The position numbers were made by a program, and so were the translations under genes. From Planctomycetota bacterium (GTDB lineage: Bacteria > Planctomycetota > Planctomycetia > Pirellulales > PNKZ01): 64,000 nt of DNA. Where the stretch lies: positions 1-64,000 of the forward strand of contig JAFEBQ010000045.1 in NCBI GenBank assembly GCA_018242585.1, written 5' to 3'. A model generated the notes under the pieces. That model made no database searches. It was not told where the DNA came from and saw nothing but the letters and a program-made list of their open reading frames with translations. Every line of letters starts with the position of its first letter. Position 1 is the first letter of the stretch. This document shows, one piece after another, positions 26,724 to 36,268 of this stretch.

Positions 26724-27983
26724 ATGCAACGCCACGCCTGGGGGATCGTCGTATTGGGCCTGGCCGGCTTGCTATTGCCAGAGGTCGCAAGCGCGGCCGA
26801 AGAAGCCGAGCACCGCGTGTTGACCAGCACCCGCGATGGCAAGTACGTCGAGGCGTTCGAGTTCACCAACCGCGACACGGCCTACGGCGGCGACAAGCCC
26901 TGGTCGATTCGCAAGACAATGCTGCACGGCGGCAAGCAAGCAGGGGTCGAGCTACTCACGATCGACAACGGCGTGCTGAAGATCACGCTGATTCCAACGC
27001 GCGGCATGAGCATTCTGGACGTGCGGCGCGGCAATTTGCGGCTGGGCTGGAACTCGCCGGTCAAGGAAGTCGTGCATCCCAAGTTCATCGACCTGGAAAG
27101 CCGCGGCGGCCTGGGCTGGCTCGAAGGCTTCAACGAATGGATGGTCCGCTGTGGGCTCGAGTTCGCCGGCCATCCGGGGCGCGACGTGTTCGTCGACAAC
27201 ACCGGCGCAACGTCGGAAATGACGCTGACGCTGCACGGCAAAATTGGCAACATTCCAGCGTCGGAGGTCGAAGTGCTGGTCGATCGCGCGCCGCCGCATC
27301 GCCTGCGCGTCCGCGGCACGGTGAACGAACGCTGCTTCTTTGGGCCGAAGCTCGAATTGGTGACGGAAGTGTCGACCGAGCCGGGCTCGGACACCTTTCG
27401 CATCGACGACGCGGTCACGAATCATGGCAGCGGTTCGCAGGAGTTCCAGTTGATCTACCATGTGAACTACGGCGCGCCGCTGTTGGAGCGGGGGGCCACG
27501 GTGGTCGCCGCCTTGGACCGCGTGGCGCCGATGAATGACAACGCCGCCAAGGCGATCGACGGCTTTGCCACCTATGCCGGGCCGACGCCGGGCTTTGTCG
27601 AGCAGGTCTACCTGGCCCATCCACGCGCCGACAGCAACGGGCGCACGATGGCCATGTTGCGCAACGCCGCCGGTGACCAGGCGGCGTCGATGGCGTGGTC
27701 GGTCACGGAGCTGCCATACCTGACCATCTGGAAGAACACCGCGGCGGCCGCGGATGGATATGTCACGGGGCTCGAGCCCGCGACTGGGTTCCCATTCAAC
27801 CGAGGTGTCGAACGCAAGGCGGGCAGGCTGCCCAAGCTGGCCGCCGGTGAAACGCGCCGGTTCAAGATCGACTGTGGCTGGCACGTCGGCAGCGCCGCGG
27901 TGCAAGGGGCCGCGCGGCAGATCGCGGCGATTGCCGGCAGTGCCGAGACCGTTGTCGAGCGGACGCCGCCGGCGCTGAAATAA
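26724..27983 (+). CDS. Secreted DUF4432 aldose-epimerase-like protein
   Basis: A 419-residue protein with a signal peptide (GLLLPEVASA-AEEAE). The rest is a beta-sandwich of the galactose-mutarotase superfamily, DUF4432 branch, recognised by TLIPTRGMSILDVRRGNLRLGW, GGLGWLEGFNEWMVRCG, LHGKIGNIPAS and YHVNYGAPLL. Histidine in LHGKIGN and the late glutamate (GLEPATGFPFN) would be the sugar-handling residues. The family likely interconverts sugar anomers, but its activity is not well defined. GGGAG lies eight bases before ATG. It sits behind the AroE-like gene and opposite a sugar importer. Confidence 0.85.
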   Translation: MQRHAWGIVVLGLAGLLLPEVASAAEEAEHRVLTSTRDGKYVEAFEFTNRDTAYGGDKPWSIRKTMLHGGKQAGVELLTIDNGVLKITLIPTRGMSILDVRRGNLRLGWNSPVKEVVHPKFIDLESRGGLGWLEGFNEWMVRCGLEFAGHPGRDVFVDNTGATSEMTLTLHGKIGNIPASEVEVLVDRAPPHRLRVRGTVNERCFFGPKLELVTEVSTEPGSDTFRIDDAVTNHGSGSQEFQLIYHVNYGAPLLERGATVVAALDRVAPMNDNAAKAIDGFATYAGPTPGFVEQVYLAHPRADSNGRTMAMLRNAAGDQAASMAWSVTELPYLTIWKNTAAAADGYVTGLEPATGFPFNRGVERKAGRLPKLAAGETRRFKIDCGWHVGSAAVQGAARQIAAIAGSAETVVERTPPALK

Positions 27984-28010
27984 CGGCGAATGCTCAGCCG
28001 TCGTGGCGAC

Positions 28011-29495
28011 TTATTCGGCCGGTTGATGGGCCGTCGCGCGATGTCCCAAGTGAGGCGGCTCGGGCTTTTCGACTTCGGGCTTGAGGCGGATGTTGACACG
28101 GCGCTGATTGATCAGTTCCTCGGCCGCCGCGTGACGCGATTCGACGTTGCCTTGTGGCAACAGACCGCCAATCAGCAACAGCGCGGCCACGAACAACACC
28201 GCGAACTTCTCGCGAGCGCCGATGCCCAACCAGACCGACGAGACGTGATGCTTGCCGGTGAAGAGCAGGAAGTACGCCTTGACGACGGCAATGCCGTTCA
28301 GGGCCGCGGCAATCACCACCGCCAGTCCGACGTGCGGATAGATCTCGACCGCGCTATCGACCAGCAACTCGGTGCCGACAAAGCCCAGCGTGCCCGGGAA
28401 GCCGACGCTGGCCAGCCCGGTGAGCATGAAACAAATCGCCAGCGCGGGCGTGTGTTCGTAAAGTCCTTGGTGCTCGATCAGTTGCAGTCGACCGCGGCGG
28501 GCTTCGAGCGCTCGCAGGGTCAGACCGAATCCGCCCAACGACATCCCCAACGATAGCCACAAGCAGAGCGCCCCGGTCAACCCGTGCATGGTGCCCGAGT
28601 CGAGTTGCAACGAGACCATTTCCAGCCCCATCAGCACGAAGGCCGAATGGCTGATGAACAGATAGCAGAAGAACCGCCGCCCTTCGCGCTGGACCAGCGC
28701 CATGCCGGCAGCGTAAACGGCGGTGACCAATGACAACAACCCGATGCTGCGCAGCACCTGGTCGGGCGCCACCGGCACCATCAACCGCACGGCGGCATAC
28801 GCGCCGGTGATCGGCGTGACGTAGAGCAGGGCGGTGCCAAACGTGGCCTTCTCGAACAGGTCGGTCATCCAGGAATGGAACGGGAAGATGCCGCAACGGA
28901 TGAACACGGCCACCAGAATCGGAATCACCACGGCCAGCGAGTGCAGCCGGTGAGGGCCATCGAGTTCAACCACGGCCCAGCCGACGATCAACAGCACCAC
29001 GAACGACAGCATGTAAATCAAATAGACGCGCGCCGACTGATTGCGGGCTTTCAATTCGAGGTAGGGCGGAATCGCGCCGATGGCCAACAGGGCGATGATC
29101 CCCCACGGCTCCCGACAGCCCAGGGTGGCCAGCACCACCGCCTCGGAAAACAAGCTCCAGGCAAAGGAAAAACGGCGAATCTTGGTCCGCAACGTGGTCA
29201 ACGACATCAACGAATAAAGCAGCGCCGCCAGCGGCAGCAGCGGCGCGCTGAATCGGTCGATGCCGAAAATGGTGCGACCGAACATCATGTGCAACACGCC
29301 CGGCCGCCCCGGCTCGACGCCGTCGAGCAACACGGAGTGGAACTCGTGCCACAGGGCGACCGTGAACAGCAGGGTGACACCCGAAAAGACCAGGCACCAC
29401 TTTCGCGCCAGGTACGAATCCCGCAGGCGCCCCACGTACAGGGCGCCGACGAGCGGCAACAGAATCGCAAGTTCAAGCCAGGGCAATTGGGGCAT
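28011..29495 (-). CDS. NuoM/MrpD-like proton-conducting membrane subunit, third gene of the DAB-type module
   Basis: A 494-residue integral membrane protein of about 13 transmembrane helices. It resembles the antiporter-like subunits of complex I. Motifs include a Glu in the TM5-like LFSEAVVL, IFPFHSWMTDLFEKA (the TM7-8 broken-helix region with conserved Lys nearby), and FFCYLFISHSAFVLMGL. It ends in a charged cytosolic tail. It is last in a three-gene unit, 19 bases behind the NuoL-like gene. No other complex I genes are present, so it serves the carbon-uptake module or another cation-coupled process rather than NADH oxidation. Confidence 0.85.
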   Translation of the reverse strand: MPQLPWLELAILLPLVGALYVGRLRDSYLARKWCLVFSGVTLLFTVALWHEFHSVLLDGVEPGRPGVLHMMFGRTIFGIDRFSAPLLPLAALLYSLMSLTTLRTKIRRFSFAWSLFSEAVVLATLGCREPWGIIALLAIGAIPPYLELKARNQSARVYLIYMLSFVVLLIVGWAVVELDGPHRLHSLAVVIPILVAVFIRCGIFPFHSWMTDLFEKATFGTALLYVTPITGAYAAVRLMVPVAPDQVLRSIGLLSLVTAVYAAGMALVQREGRRFFCYLFISHSAFVLMGLEMVSLQLDSGTMHGLTGALCLWLSLGMSLGGFGLTLRALEARRGRLQLIEHQGLYEHTPALAICFMLTGLASVGFPGTLGFVGTELLVDSAVEIYPHVGLAVVIAAALNGIAVVKAYFLLFTGKHHVSSVWLGIGAREKFAVLFVAALLLIGGLLPQGNVESRHAAAEELINQRRVNIRLKPEVEKPEPPHLGHRATAHQPAE

Positions 29496-29514
29496 CGTCG
29501 TTCAACAATAAATT

Positions 29515-30918
29515 TTATTCGGCCAACAATTCGTCAATCGTGCTACTGGGATGTTCCACGTGGATCGGCTCGGTTGGAGTGCCACCCGAGAGGAAGTCCG
29601 TCCAGCGCCGCTCCAGCCGGTCGCACCAGGCGAACGCGCTGAGCACCCTGTCGACCACGCCGATATTGAGCCAGACGTCGAGATAGCCACGTTCCAGCGC
29701 CAAGCGATAAAACCAGCGGCGAGTCCGCTCGCCGACCAGGCGTTCCCACCAGGAAAGTTTGAGACGCGACGTCTGTCCCAGGCGGCCGCCGATGGCGTTT
29801 TCGAGCGTGCGATAATCGTGCAGCAGCGTCGGCGCTCGGATGAATTGCAGCGTCCGCAAGCAGGCGTGGCCGATGATGTGGATCAGCGCCAGGTAGTGCC
29901 AGCCGAGGCCGATTTCGGCCACGATGATCCCCACTTGGGTCAGCGAGGCGAACACCAAGGCGCACTTGATATCGGTCTGTACGCGGCCGGTAAAGGAAGC
30001 GAACACCGCGGTAATCAAGCCGACCGCCACCACCAGCACGCACAGCAACGGCGATTGCTGAAGAATCGGACTGACGCGCAATAGTAGATACGCGCCCAGA
30101 TGCACCGACAGCGCGCCATAGAAGACGGCGCTCGACGGAGTGGGGCCTTCCATCGCTCGTGGCAACCAGCCCGAGAACGGCACCAAGGCCGACTTGCCGG
30201 CCGCGGCGATCAACACCAGCAGCCCGACCCAGAACGCCTGGGACGGATCGAGCACCGACTGTCCCTCGGGCCAGACTCCGGTGCCGAACAGCCCGTCAAA
30301 GTCCCCTTGGGCCGCGGTGTGATGCAACACAACCGAGGCCACCAATAAGGCGGCGTCGGACACGCGGTAAATCGCCCAGACGCGCAGCCCATTGCGAACC
30401 GGCAACAGTCGCTCGTGAAAAAACGCCACTAGCAAGGCCGACGACAAGCCGACCAACTCCCAACCGGTGAACAAGGTCTCGATTGTGTTGGCCAGCGTCG
30501 TCATCACGCAGCCCAGCAAGAACAGCGCGTAAAAGACGAAGAACCGGCTGAACCCTCGCTCGCGGTGCATGTACCGGTTGGCGAAAGCGCCCACGATGCC
30601 ACACAGCAAGAAACACATGATCACGAACGGCACCGACAACCGGTCGAAGACGAAGTTCACGTGAAAGTGAAAGTGCGGGATCGACACCCAATCGCCAAAG
30701 TCGATCACCACGTGCTCGGTGCCCAACAGCAACATCCCGTCGAGCATCGCCACCGACGCCAACAAGCCAAGCGAAACGGCAATCTGCACACAACGATGAA
30801 TCGCTCGCTCGGACAGCGACTTGCCAATCAAGGAAGGGAGCCCCAACATCGCCAGCAACGCCATCGGCGCGACAATGACGGCGCGGCCTATCCAGAGGAG
30901 TGACGCTTCGGTGAACAT
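29515..30918 (-). CDS. dabB: NuoL-like proton-conducting subunit, DabB candidate
   Basis: A 467-residue polytopic membrane protein of the NuoL/MrpA-D family, shorter than complex I NuoL (about 610). It lacks the long lateral helix but keeps the ion-path elements: [16 protein letters not shown] with the TM5 glutamate, [33 protein letters not shown] with the TM7 lysine and broken helix, and [14 protein letters not shown]. Immediately next to DUF2309/DabA, this is the expected DabB, which would use the proton gradient to drive CO2 hydration by DabA. The gap to dabA is 39 bases. Confidence 0.85.
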   Translation of the reverse strand: MFTEASLLWIGRAVIVAPMALLAMLGLPSLIGKSLSERAIHRCVQIAVSLGLLASVAMLDGMLLLGTEHVVIDFGDWVSIPHFHFHVNFVFDRLSVPFVIMCFLLCGIVGAFANRYMHRERGFSRFFVFYALFLLGCVMTTLANTIETLFTGWELVGLSSALLVAFFHERLLPVRNGLRVWAIYRVSDAALLVASVVLHHTAAQGDFDGLFGTGVWPEGQSVLDPSQAFWVGLLVLIAAAGKSALVPFSGWLPRAMEGPTPSSAVFYGALSVHLGAYLLLRVSPILQQSPLLCVLVVAVGLITAVFASFTGRVQTDIKCALVFASLTQVGIIVAEIGLGWHYLALIHIIGHACLRTLQFIRAPTLLHDYRTLENAIGGRLGQTSRLKLSWWERLVGERTRRWFYRLALERGYLDVWLNIGVVDRVLSAFAWCDRLERRWTDFLSGGTPTEPIHVEHPSSTIDELLAE

Positions 30919-30957
30919 GGTGGCTTTCGTGGCCTCTGAACAATGAGTGATGCGTGA

Positions 30958-33900
30958 CTAGCCAGCCGCCTCGGGAGCGATCTGGGCAAAGCCCAGGTGG
31001 TCGCGCCAGCCGCGATACCATTCGATCGACGAATTGACCTGCGGCAACTCGGCGGTGTGGGGCTGATATAACTCGTACTCGCCTTGGCGGTAAATCCGCA
31101 GTTGATTCGATTCGGGGTCCAGCAGGATCAACTGCACCCAACCGTTGCGAAAAATATTCCCTACGATCGAGTTGCGATCCATGATCTTTTCGATCCGCTC
31201 GGGCGTGGTCTCGAGGATGAACAACAGCCGCAGTGGCTCGTGAATCTCGACCCCTTGCCAGGGCAATCCGGAGCGCAGGTCGCTGGCGTGGCCGTCCATC
31301 ACGCCCAAGAGCGACGTGACGTTGTGCGGCAGCTTGGTTCCCGCGCCCCAGCCGGTCGAGTCGACATAGCTGAAATAATATTGCAGGCTGATGCCCGAGC
31401 AGACTGGCGCTAGCGGCGCGAGGATGCGTCCCAGAATCGACGATTCATCGTCGTCCTGCGTCGGATCGTACGAGTGCAGGAACGCGCGACGGTCCATGTA
31501 GAGCCCGCGCACTCGCTCGCGCCGGCCGGCAAAGGCGATCGCGACCGACGCATTGCCAAACTCGGGGCGGGTCTGGGCCAGATCCTCGGAGCGGCCTTCC
31601 ACGTGCCAGTGGGCTTCCTCAGGCGTGAGGTCGAACGAGGCCGAGTCAAACCGCCGGCAGCGCTCGTGGGCGTTGCGCTGACAGACTTCGGCCAGGCTGT
31701 CTTGCGCCGCTTCAAACACGCGATGGTGCGTCTTGGGAAGCCGATCCAGGTCATAGAACGTGATCGTGTCGTTGCAGGTGTTGTGCAGCCCCCCCAGGAA
31801 GAACGTCCCCTCGGGCACCGCGAGACCACGCTGGGCCAGAATCTTGCGCACACGCGGATCGTTGAACATCAGCGCCAGCGCCCGGGCGTTGGGACCGCCA
31901 GCGCTCCCCGAACACGCGCCACAGTGATAGGCCGACTCGTGCGGGTTGTTCAAGCAGTACGAGCCGTGGCCAAAGATCATCACCAGCGGCGCGAAATGAT
32001 CGATCAAGCCCGTGTCGCGCAGCATGCGCTCGGCGATGTTCGCCATCTCGTCAACCGAGAAGCCGATGCCGTCCCCCGTGGGCCCCGATTCGGCGGCCGT
32101 GCGCTCGATAACCAGCCGCGTGACCGGCGGCGGTTCCATCCACTGGCCGGCGGTACGCCGCAAACGGGCCGTCAACCGCGGGAACAACACCCGCGCCAGC
32201 AGGGGGACCGACGCCAGCACTCCCAATCCGGCCAGCACGGCGCCGCCGGCGATGCCGCGGCTGCGATTGTGAATATTCAGCGTGGTTTTGCCGACGGCGC
32301 GGCGCGCGCGCTCGCGGCGGCGATTCATCTCTTCGAGCGAGTAGACCACTTCCTCGACGACCCAGTGCTTCGGATGCACGACAATCGGGCACAGCGCCTG
32401 GTAATTGGCGTCGGACACCCCGCGGTAATAGATCGGCACGCAGTAGAACCCCGCCGCGCCGAACGTCTCGGCGTCGGGCACCGTCTCTTCCAGGTGGCGG
32501 CGGAACGATTCCTCGCGGGCGTCGATGCAGAACATCGCCTGAAAGCGCGGCTGCTCCACGCGGCGCGGCGCTCGCGCGCAGTGGACCGAAAAAGCGTCCA
32601 AGGCTCGTTCGCGATAAGTGCGCTCGAAGGCCAATTGAAACACCCGGCGGCGTTCCATGCTCCAGAACGCTTCCATCTCGGTGACCAGCGCTTGCCACTG
32701 GTTGCGTGACAGATGATGCAGGCGCCGCGGGCTCCAGCCCAGCACCTGGGCCACCTGAAACACGACCAGCGCTCGTTGTTCCAAGCTAGTCACGCGCCGC
32801 CGCGCGCCGTGAGCGCGAAGGAAGTCGCGCAGCTCGCCCAGCGGCGCGTCGAAGCCCAGCGATTGCCTGGCCAGATGCTTCAGCGCGAAGCGTTCGAGAA
32901 TCAGCCGCACGGCCAGAAACTCGGCCAGCGTGCCGGCCGGCGCGCCGCGCGCCACCCGGTCGCCGCGGACCTCCATCTGCCACAGCATGCCGGCCCAGCC
33001 GCGCAAGGCGAGCAACGTGGCGGCGATCTTGTCGTCCCACTTGGAATGCGGCAGGCCAAGCAGTTGCAACGATTCGAGAATTGATTCCTCGGGGCCAAGG
33101 CCAGCCGCTTCGATCCGTTTGAACTCGGCGCTCAAGCCGGCGAGCCAGGCCTCGGGCGAGCCCCCTGGCTGGTCATAGATGGCGCGGAAAGCTTGGAAGA
33201 AGCCCCGGTCGCGATCGGGCATCTGCCAATAGGCAAACCCCTGATCGGTAAAGGCCGCGCAGAAGCGAATCAACAACTCGTGTACCAGTAGATCGCTGTC
33301 GTCGCTCGTGGCGTCGAACAGCGCGTCGCGCAGCCGGAACGGCGGCGGCGTGGGCAGCCCCGTCGAGCCACAAGCGTGCGCCCCTTCGCGACAGATCCGC
33401 CACAACGCCTGCAGCGCGAGCGCTTCCCACGTCTCGCGAGGCCATTGTTCGATCGACGTCTCGCCATAGCGTTCGAGCAAGTCGGCCAGCAAGTGCCGGG
33501 CACCGCGATCCTTGCCCACGTGGCGGTGTGATTCAGGATCGTATTCGCGCTCTTCGTGGGGCGCGGCGCCTTGTTGCTGGCGCGCGTGGTGACGGCCAGC
33601 GTGACCGTGGGGCGCGTGATGATGCCCGTCGTGGATGTCGCGCATCACCCAATGCCGCGTTTCTTCCAGAATCCGCTCGCGCATCGTGGACGGCGCTTCG
33701 TCCCGAAAGCGGGTCAATGCGTCGGTCTCGGCCACGAACCAGCGCAGCTCTTCGGGCGGCCCCTTGCGCAGCGTGTGTTCGAGCATGGCCAGCCGCAGTT
33801 CGAACCGCGTGGCCAGTGACCCAATCACTTCGTCGGCGCGCTCCCCCAGGTCTTCGCGCAACACGGTTGCCAGATCGACCAGCCGAATCCGATCGTGGGT

Positions 33901-34179
33901 CAGCTTGTCTCGGTATTGGCTTTCGAGCAAATAAGGCTGACAACCGAACAGCCGCGCCCCCTTGCGGACACCGTCCTCGAACGGCATCGTTTCGAGCGCC
34001 TGCAACGTATTCAGGAACACAAAGGCCGTGATCGGGCCTTGCGCAGGGAGCAACTCGGCCGCGCGCCGAATCAGCTCGCGCAGGTGGTCCAGGTCGAGCT
34101 GTTGTTCGGCCGATGGTTTGGACGGATTAGGTGGGGGGCTAGCTTCAGGCACGGGAGTAACCGTCGTTGATGGAGGCAA
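30958..34179 (-). CDS. dabA: DabA, DUF2309 inorganic-carbon transporter subunit with His-rich insert
   Basis: A 1073-residue protein of the UPF0753/DUF2309 family, the catalytic, membrane-associated subunit of DAB complexes that take up CO2 or bicarbonate. The beta-carbonic-anhydrase-like zinc set is intact: Cys551 and Asp553 (FCIDAREESFRR), His738 (IFGHGSYC) and Cys753 (YHCGACSG); spacing agrees with the characterised Halothiobacillus protein. Between about 183 and 220 there is a loop with eleven histidines (DGHHHAPHGHAGRHH and more), not something I expect in the family. Start is uncertain: TTG 34179, or GTG 34152. It leads the three-gene unit. Confidence 0.9.
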   Translation of the reverse strand: MPPSTTVTPVPEASPPPNPSKPSAEQQLDLDHLRELIRRAAELLPAQGPITAFVFLNTLQALETMPFEDGVRKGARLFGCQPYLLESQYRDKLTHDRIRLVDLATVLREDLGERADEVIGSLATRFELRLAMLEHTLRKGPPEELRWFVAETDALTRFRDEAPSTMRERILEETRHWVMRDIHDGHHHAPHGHAGRHHARQQQGAAPHEEREYDPESHRHVGKDRGARHLLADLLERYGETSIEQWPRETWEALALQALWRICREGAHACGSTGLPTPPPFRLRDALFDATSDDSDLLVHELLIRFCAAFTDQGFAYWQMPDRDRGFFQAFRAIYDQPGGSPEAWLAGLSAEFKRIEAAGLGPEESILESLQLLGLPHSKWDDKIAATLLALRGWAGMLWQMEVRGDRVARGAPAGTLAEFLAVRLILERFALKHLARQSLGFDAPLGELRDFLRAHGARRRVTSLEQRALVVFQVAQVLGWSPRRLHHLSRNQWQALVTEMEAFWSMERRRVFQLAFERTYRERALDAFSVHCARAPRRVEQPRFQAMFCIDAREESFRRHLEETVPDAETFGAAGFYCVPIYYRGVSDANYQALCPIVVHPKHWVVEEVVYSLEEMNRRRERARRAVGKTTLNIHNRSRGIAGGAVLAGLGVLASVPLLARVLFPRLTARLRRTAGQWMEPPPVTRLVIERTAAESGPTGDGIGFSVDEMANIAERMLRDTGLIDHFAPLVMIFGHGSYCLNNPHESAYHCGACSGSAGGPNARALALMFNDPRVRKILAQRGLAVPEGTFFLGGLHNTCNDTITFYDLDRLPKTHHRVFEAAQDSLAEVCQRNAHERCRRFDSASFDLTPEEAHWHVEGRSEDLAQTRPEFGNASVAIAFAGRRERVRGLYMDRRAFLHSYDPTQDDDESSILGRILAPLAPVCSGISLQYYFSYVDSTGWGAGTKLPHNVTSLLGVMDGHASDLRSGLPWQGVEIHEPLRLLFILETTPERIEKIMDRNSIVGNIFRNGWVQLILLDPESNQLRIYRQGEYELYQPHTAELPQVNSSIEWYRGWRDHLGFAQIAPEAAG

Positions 34180-34887
34180 CGAGCGCTATGGGGTACGAAA
34201 TCGTCGGTGGGGGCGGCCGCGCCGCCCGGGGATGATCGCCTGACTCCTAACTCTAGGACGCGGCTAAGTAGTTGCCACAAGCCAAGATACTACGTCCTGG
34301 CTAGTCATTTGAAAACGACCCGCAGCGGGGGACGAGCACTCGCGCTTCGTCGGCGCGGCTGGCCTGCTCCGCATACTCGAACCGCAAGGGGTTCGATATC
34401 CGACCGACAAACCGTCCATCATCCAGCTCCTTTCCGAACCGGGGCGAGCGATGCATGTCGCGAACCGTAGATTGACAGTTGCCTGGGGCGAACCTTCACG
34501 CACATCCCTGGCGCGGGCGTTTTGCTGCTGACGCAGTTGACGAAAGAGCAAACCAGCGATGGGCTTCAGACCACGAAGACCATCGGCATCTAACCACGAA
34601 AACAAGCCCTCTAGGGTCCGTAGCGCTCGGTGGACAACTGTCGTTCCCGGTCGACCATGCTGAAATTATTCTTGTTTGCCAGGTGGCCATGCCACCCGCA
34701 TCATCATTACAAAACCCTCATCCATTTTCGACTGGTTCCAGAGTGATTGTTGCTAGATTCTTCGCGACTGGCCCCTTGGGATTGATGGTTCCCAGGGGGA
34801 AATCGTTGCCTAATCCGTGGCCCTTGCCATATCATGCCGGCCTCGCCCCCGGCCGCCTGCTTGCCCTCCTTTCGGAGACTAATTGTT
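34180..34887. other. Intergenic region of about 700 bases, no gene recognised
   Basis: Candidate reading frames on both strands (such as 34264-34605 minus and 34479-34994 plus) have mixed, non-protein-like composition and no ribosome-binding site. One short palindrome GGTGGCCATGCCACC lies at 34682-34697 and recalls the ends of the GTGGC repeat family. Confidence 0.5.
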
Positions 34888-36024
34888 ATGCGTTGCCTCG
34901 CCGCGCTCGCCTTGTTCGCACTCGCCGTTTCATTTTCGGGAAGGTCACTGGCCGCCGAAACACCCGCCGAGCCGGTACCGCAATATCAATTTGAATCGAT
35001 CACTGTGGCGACGGCCTCGGCCGACGAGCCGCGCGCCGCGGCGCTCGACGTCGAGAAGGCGCTCAAGTACTTGGACCAGGGGGCGCTCGCCTGGTCAGGC
35101 AGCCGCAAATGCGTGAGCTGTCACACCAACGGCATGTACATGACGGTTCGCCCGGCGCTTTCGCCGACGGCCGGCGCGCCGAATCCGGCCATTCGCGAGT
35201 TCTTCGTCAAGACCTTGAAGCAAAAGCAAGAGGTGGCCGCCGAGACTCTTGCCAAAGGAACGGCCCCCGAACAAGTGATCTACCTGGCCACTGGTCTGGC
35301 CGAATGGGATCGTCACGTGAGCCGCGAGTTGTCCGCCGAGACCGCTGCCGCGCTGAAGCTGATGCTTTCGATCCAGCGCGAAGACGGCACCTGGGGCGCG
35401 ATCGATTGCTGGCCGCCGTACGAAAGCGACTCGTATCATCCAGCGACCGTGGCGGCGATGGCCATTGCCACCGCGCCGGGCTGGTTGGCCAACTTGAAGG
35501 ACGAAGATCAGCTCGCGCGTGTCGAGCGCCTGCGTCAATACCTGCGCACGACAAAGCCCCCGCACGACTATGGCCGGGTGCTGTTGCTGTGGGCCAGCAC
35601 GCGGTTGCCGGGCATTGTTGAAGACCGGGCCGAGCTGCTCTCGACATTGAGCAAGCATCAACGCGAAGACGGCGGCTGGTCGATCCGCACCTTTGCCGAG
35701 CCCGAGCAATGGGGACGCGGCAATCGAGCCGAGAAGCTGCGCGGCGAGCCCGACTTTGCCAACCCGGCCAGCGATGGACACATGACCGGCCTGGCCATCG
35801 TCGTGCTGCGCGAGGCGGGCGTGCCGGCGAACGATCCCAGGATCGAGCGGGGCATCGCCTGGCTCAAGTCGCAACAGCGCGCTTCCGGGCGCTGGTGGAC
35901 GCGCTCGCTGAACACCGACAAGTCCCACTACATCACCTACAGCGGCACGGCTTATCCGCTGTGGGCGCTGCAAATGTGCGGGCAACTCCCGGTCCAACCG
36001 ACCGTCAAAGCCGCTTCTCGCTGA
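34888..36024 (+). CDS. Secreted protein with one CxxCH heme motif and terpene-cyclase-like repeats
   Basis: A 378-residue exported protein (signal peptide MRCLAALALFALAVSFSGRSLAAE). One c-type heme motif C75-V-S-C78-H79 is followed by an all-alpha region with repeats QREDGTWG, QREDGGWS and QQRASGRWWTRS, the QW-type motifs of the squalene-hopene cyclase and prenyltransferase alpha/alpha barrel. The catalytic DxDD of cyclases is not seen, so terpene cyclisation is doubtful. Heme attachment plus barrel suggests an electron-carrying or binding protein. ATG 34888 has CGGAGA upstream; the longer frame from 34834 would hide the signal. Confidence 0.8.
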   Translation: MRCLAALALFALAVSFSGRSLAAETPAEPVPQYQFESITVATASADEPRAAALDVEKALKYLDQGALAWSGSRKCVSCHTNGMYMTVRPALSPTAGAPNPAIREFFVKTLKQKQEVAAETLAKGTAPEQVIYLATGLAEWDRHVSRELSAETAAALKLMLSIQREDGTWGAIDCWPPYESDSYHPATVAAMAIATAPGWLANLKDEDQLARVERLRQYLRTTKPPHDYGRVLLLWASTRLPGIVEDRAELLSTLSKHQREDGGWSIRTFAEPEQWGRGNRAEKLRGEPDFANPASDGHMTGLAIVVLREAGVPANDPRIERGIAWLKSQQRASGRWWTRSLNTDKSHYITYSGTAYPLWALQMCGQLPVQPTVKAASR

Positions 36025-36031
36025 GGCATTT

Positions 36032-36268
36032 GCCACTGAAGCACAGAGACACGGGGGATTGCACGGAGAGAATACGCAGACGGAGAGGGGAGAGGGGAAG
36101 GAAATGATGAGTGCTGAGTGATGAATGATGAGTGGGGGGCGACGTGCGTCGTACCCAGTACACAGAGCGACTAAGCGATCCGCCTTTTTCCCTCAATTCA
36201 TCACTCATCACTTCCCCTCCATTCTCCTCTCCGTGCAACCCTCCGTGTCACCGTGCCTCCGTGGCTAA
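36032..36268. repeat. Large fold-back element between two convergent genes
   Basis: The left arm (36035-36137) and right arm (36192-36268) are imperfect inverted copies in the same order. Exact pieces include GCACGGAGAG (36061-36070) against CTCTCCGTGC (36227-36236), and the TGATGAGTG words near 36105-36113 against CACTCATCA (36202-36210). The loop is about 55 bases. It occupies the convergent gap between the heme/cyclase-like gene and tam. Confidence 0.75.

Noticed and set aside
28011-30918. Part of a respiratory complex I operon
   Set aside because: Only two antiporter-like subunits are present, both next to DUF2309, and no peripheral-arm or NuoH/K/J/A genes are near.
31474-32709. Plus-strand ORF of 411 residues inside dabA
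   Set aside because: Shadow of dabA; its product lacks any family features while dabA shows intact zinc motifs.
34264-34605. Minus-strand ORF of 113 residues
   Set aside because: No ribosome-binding site, mixed composition, and no similarity I can recognise.
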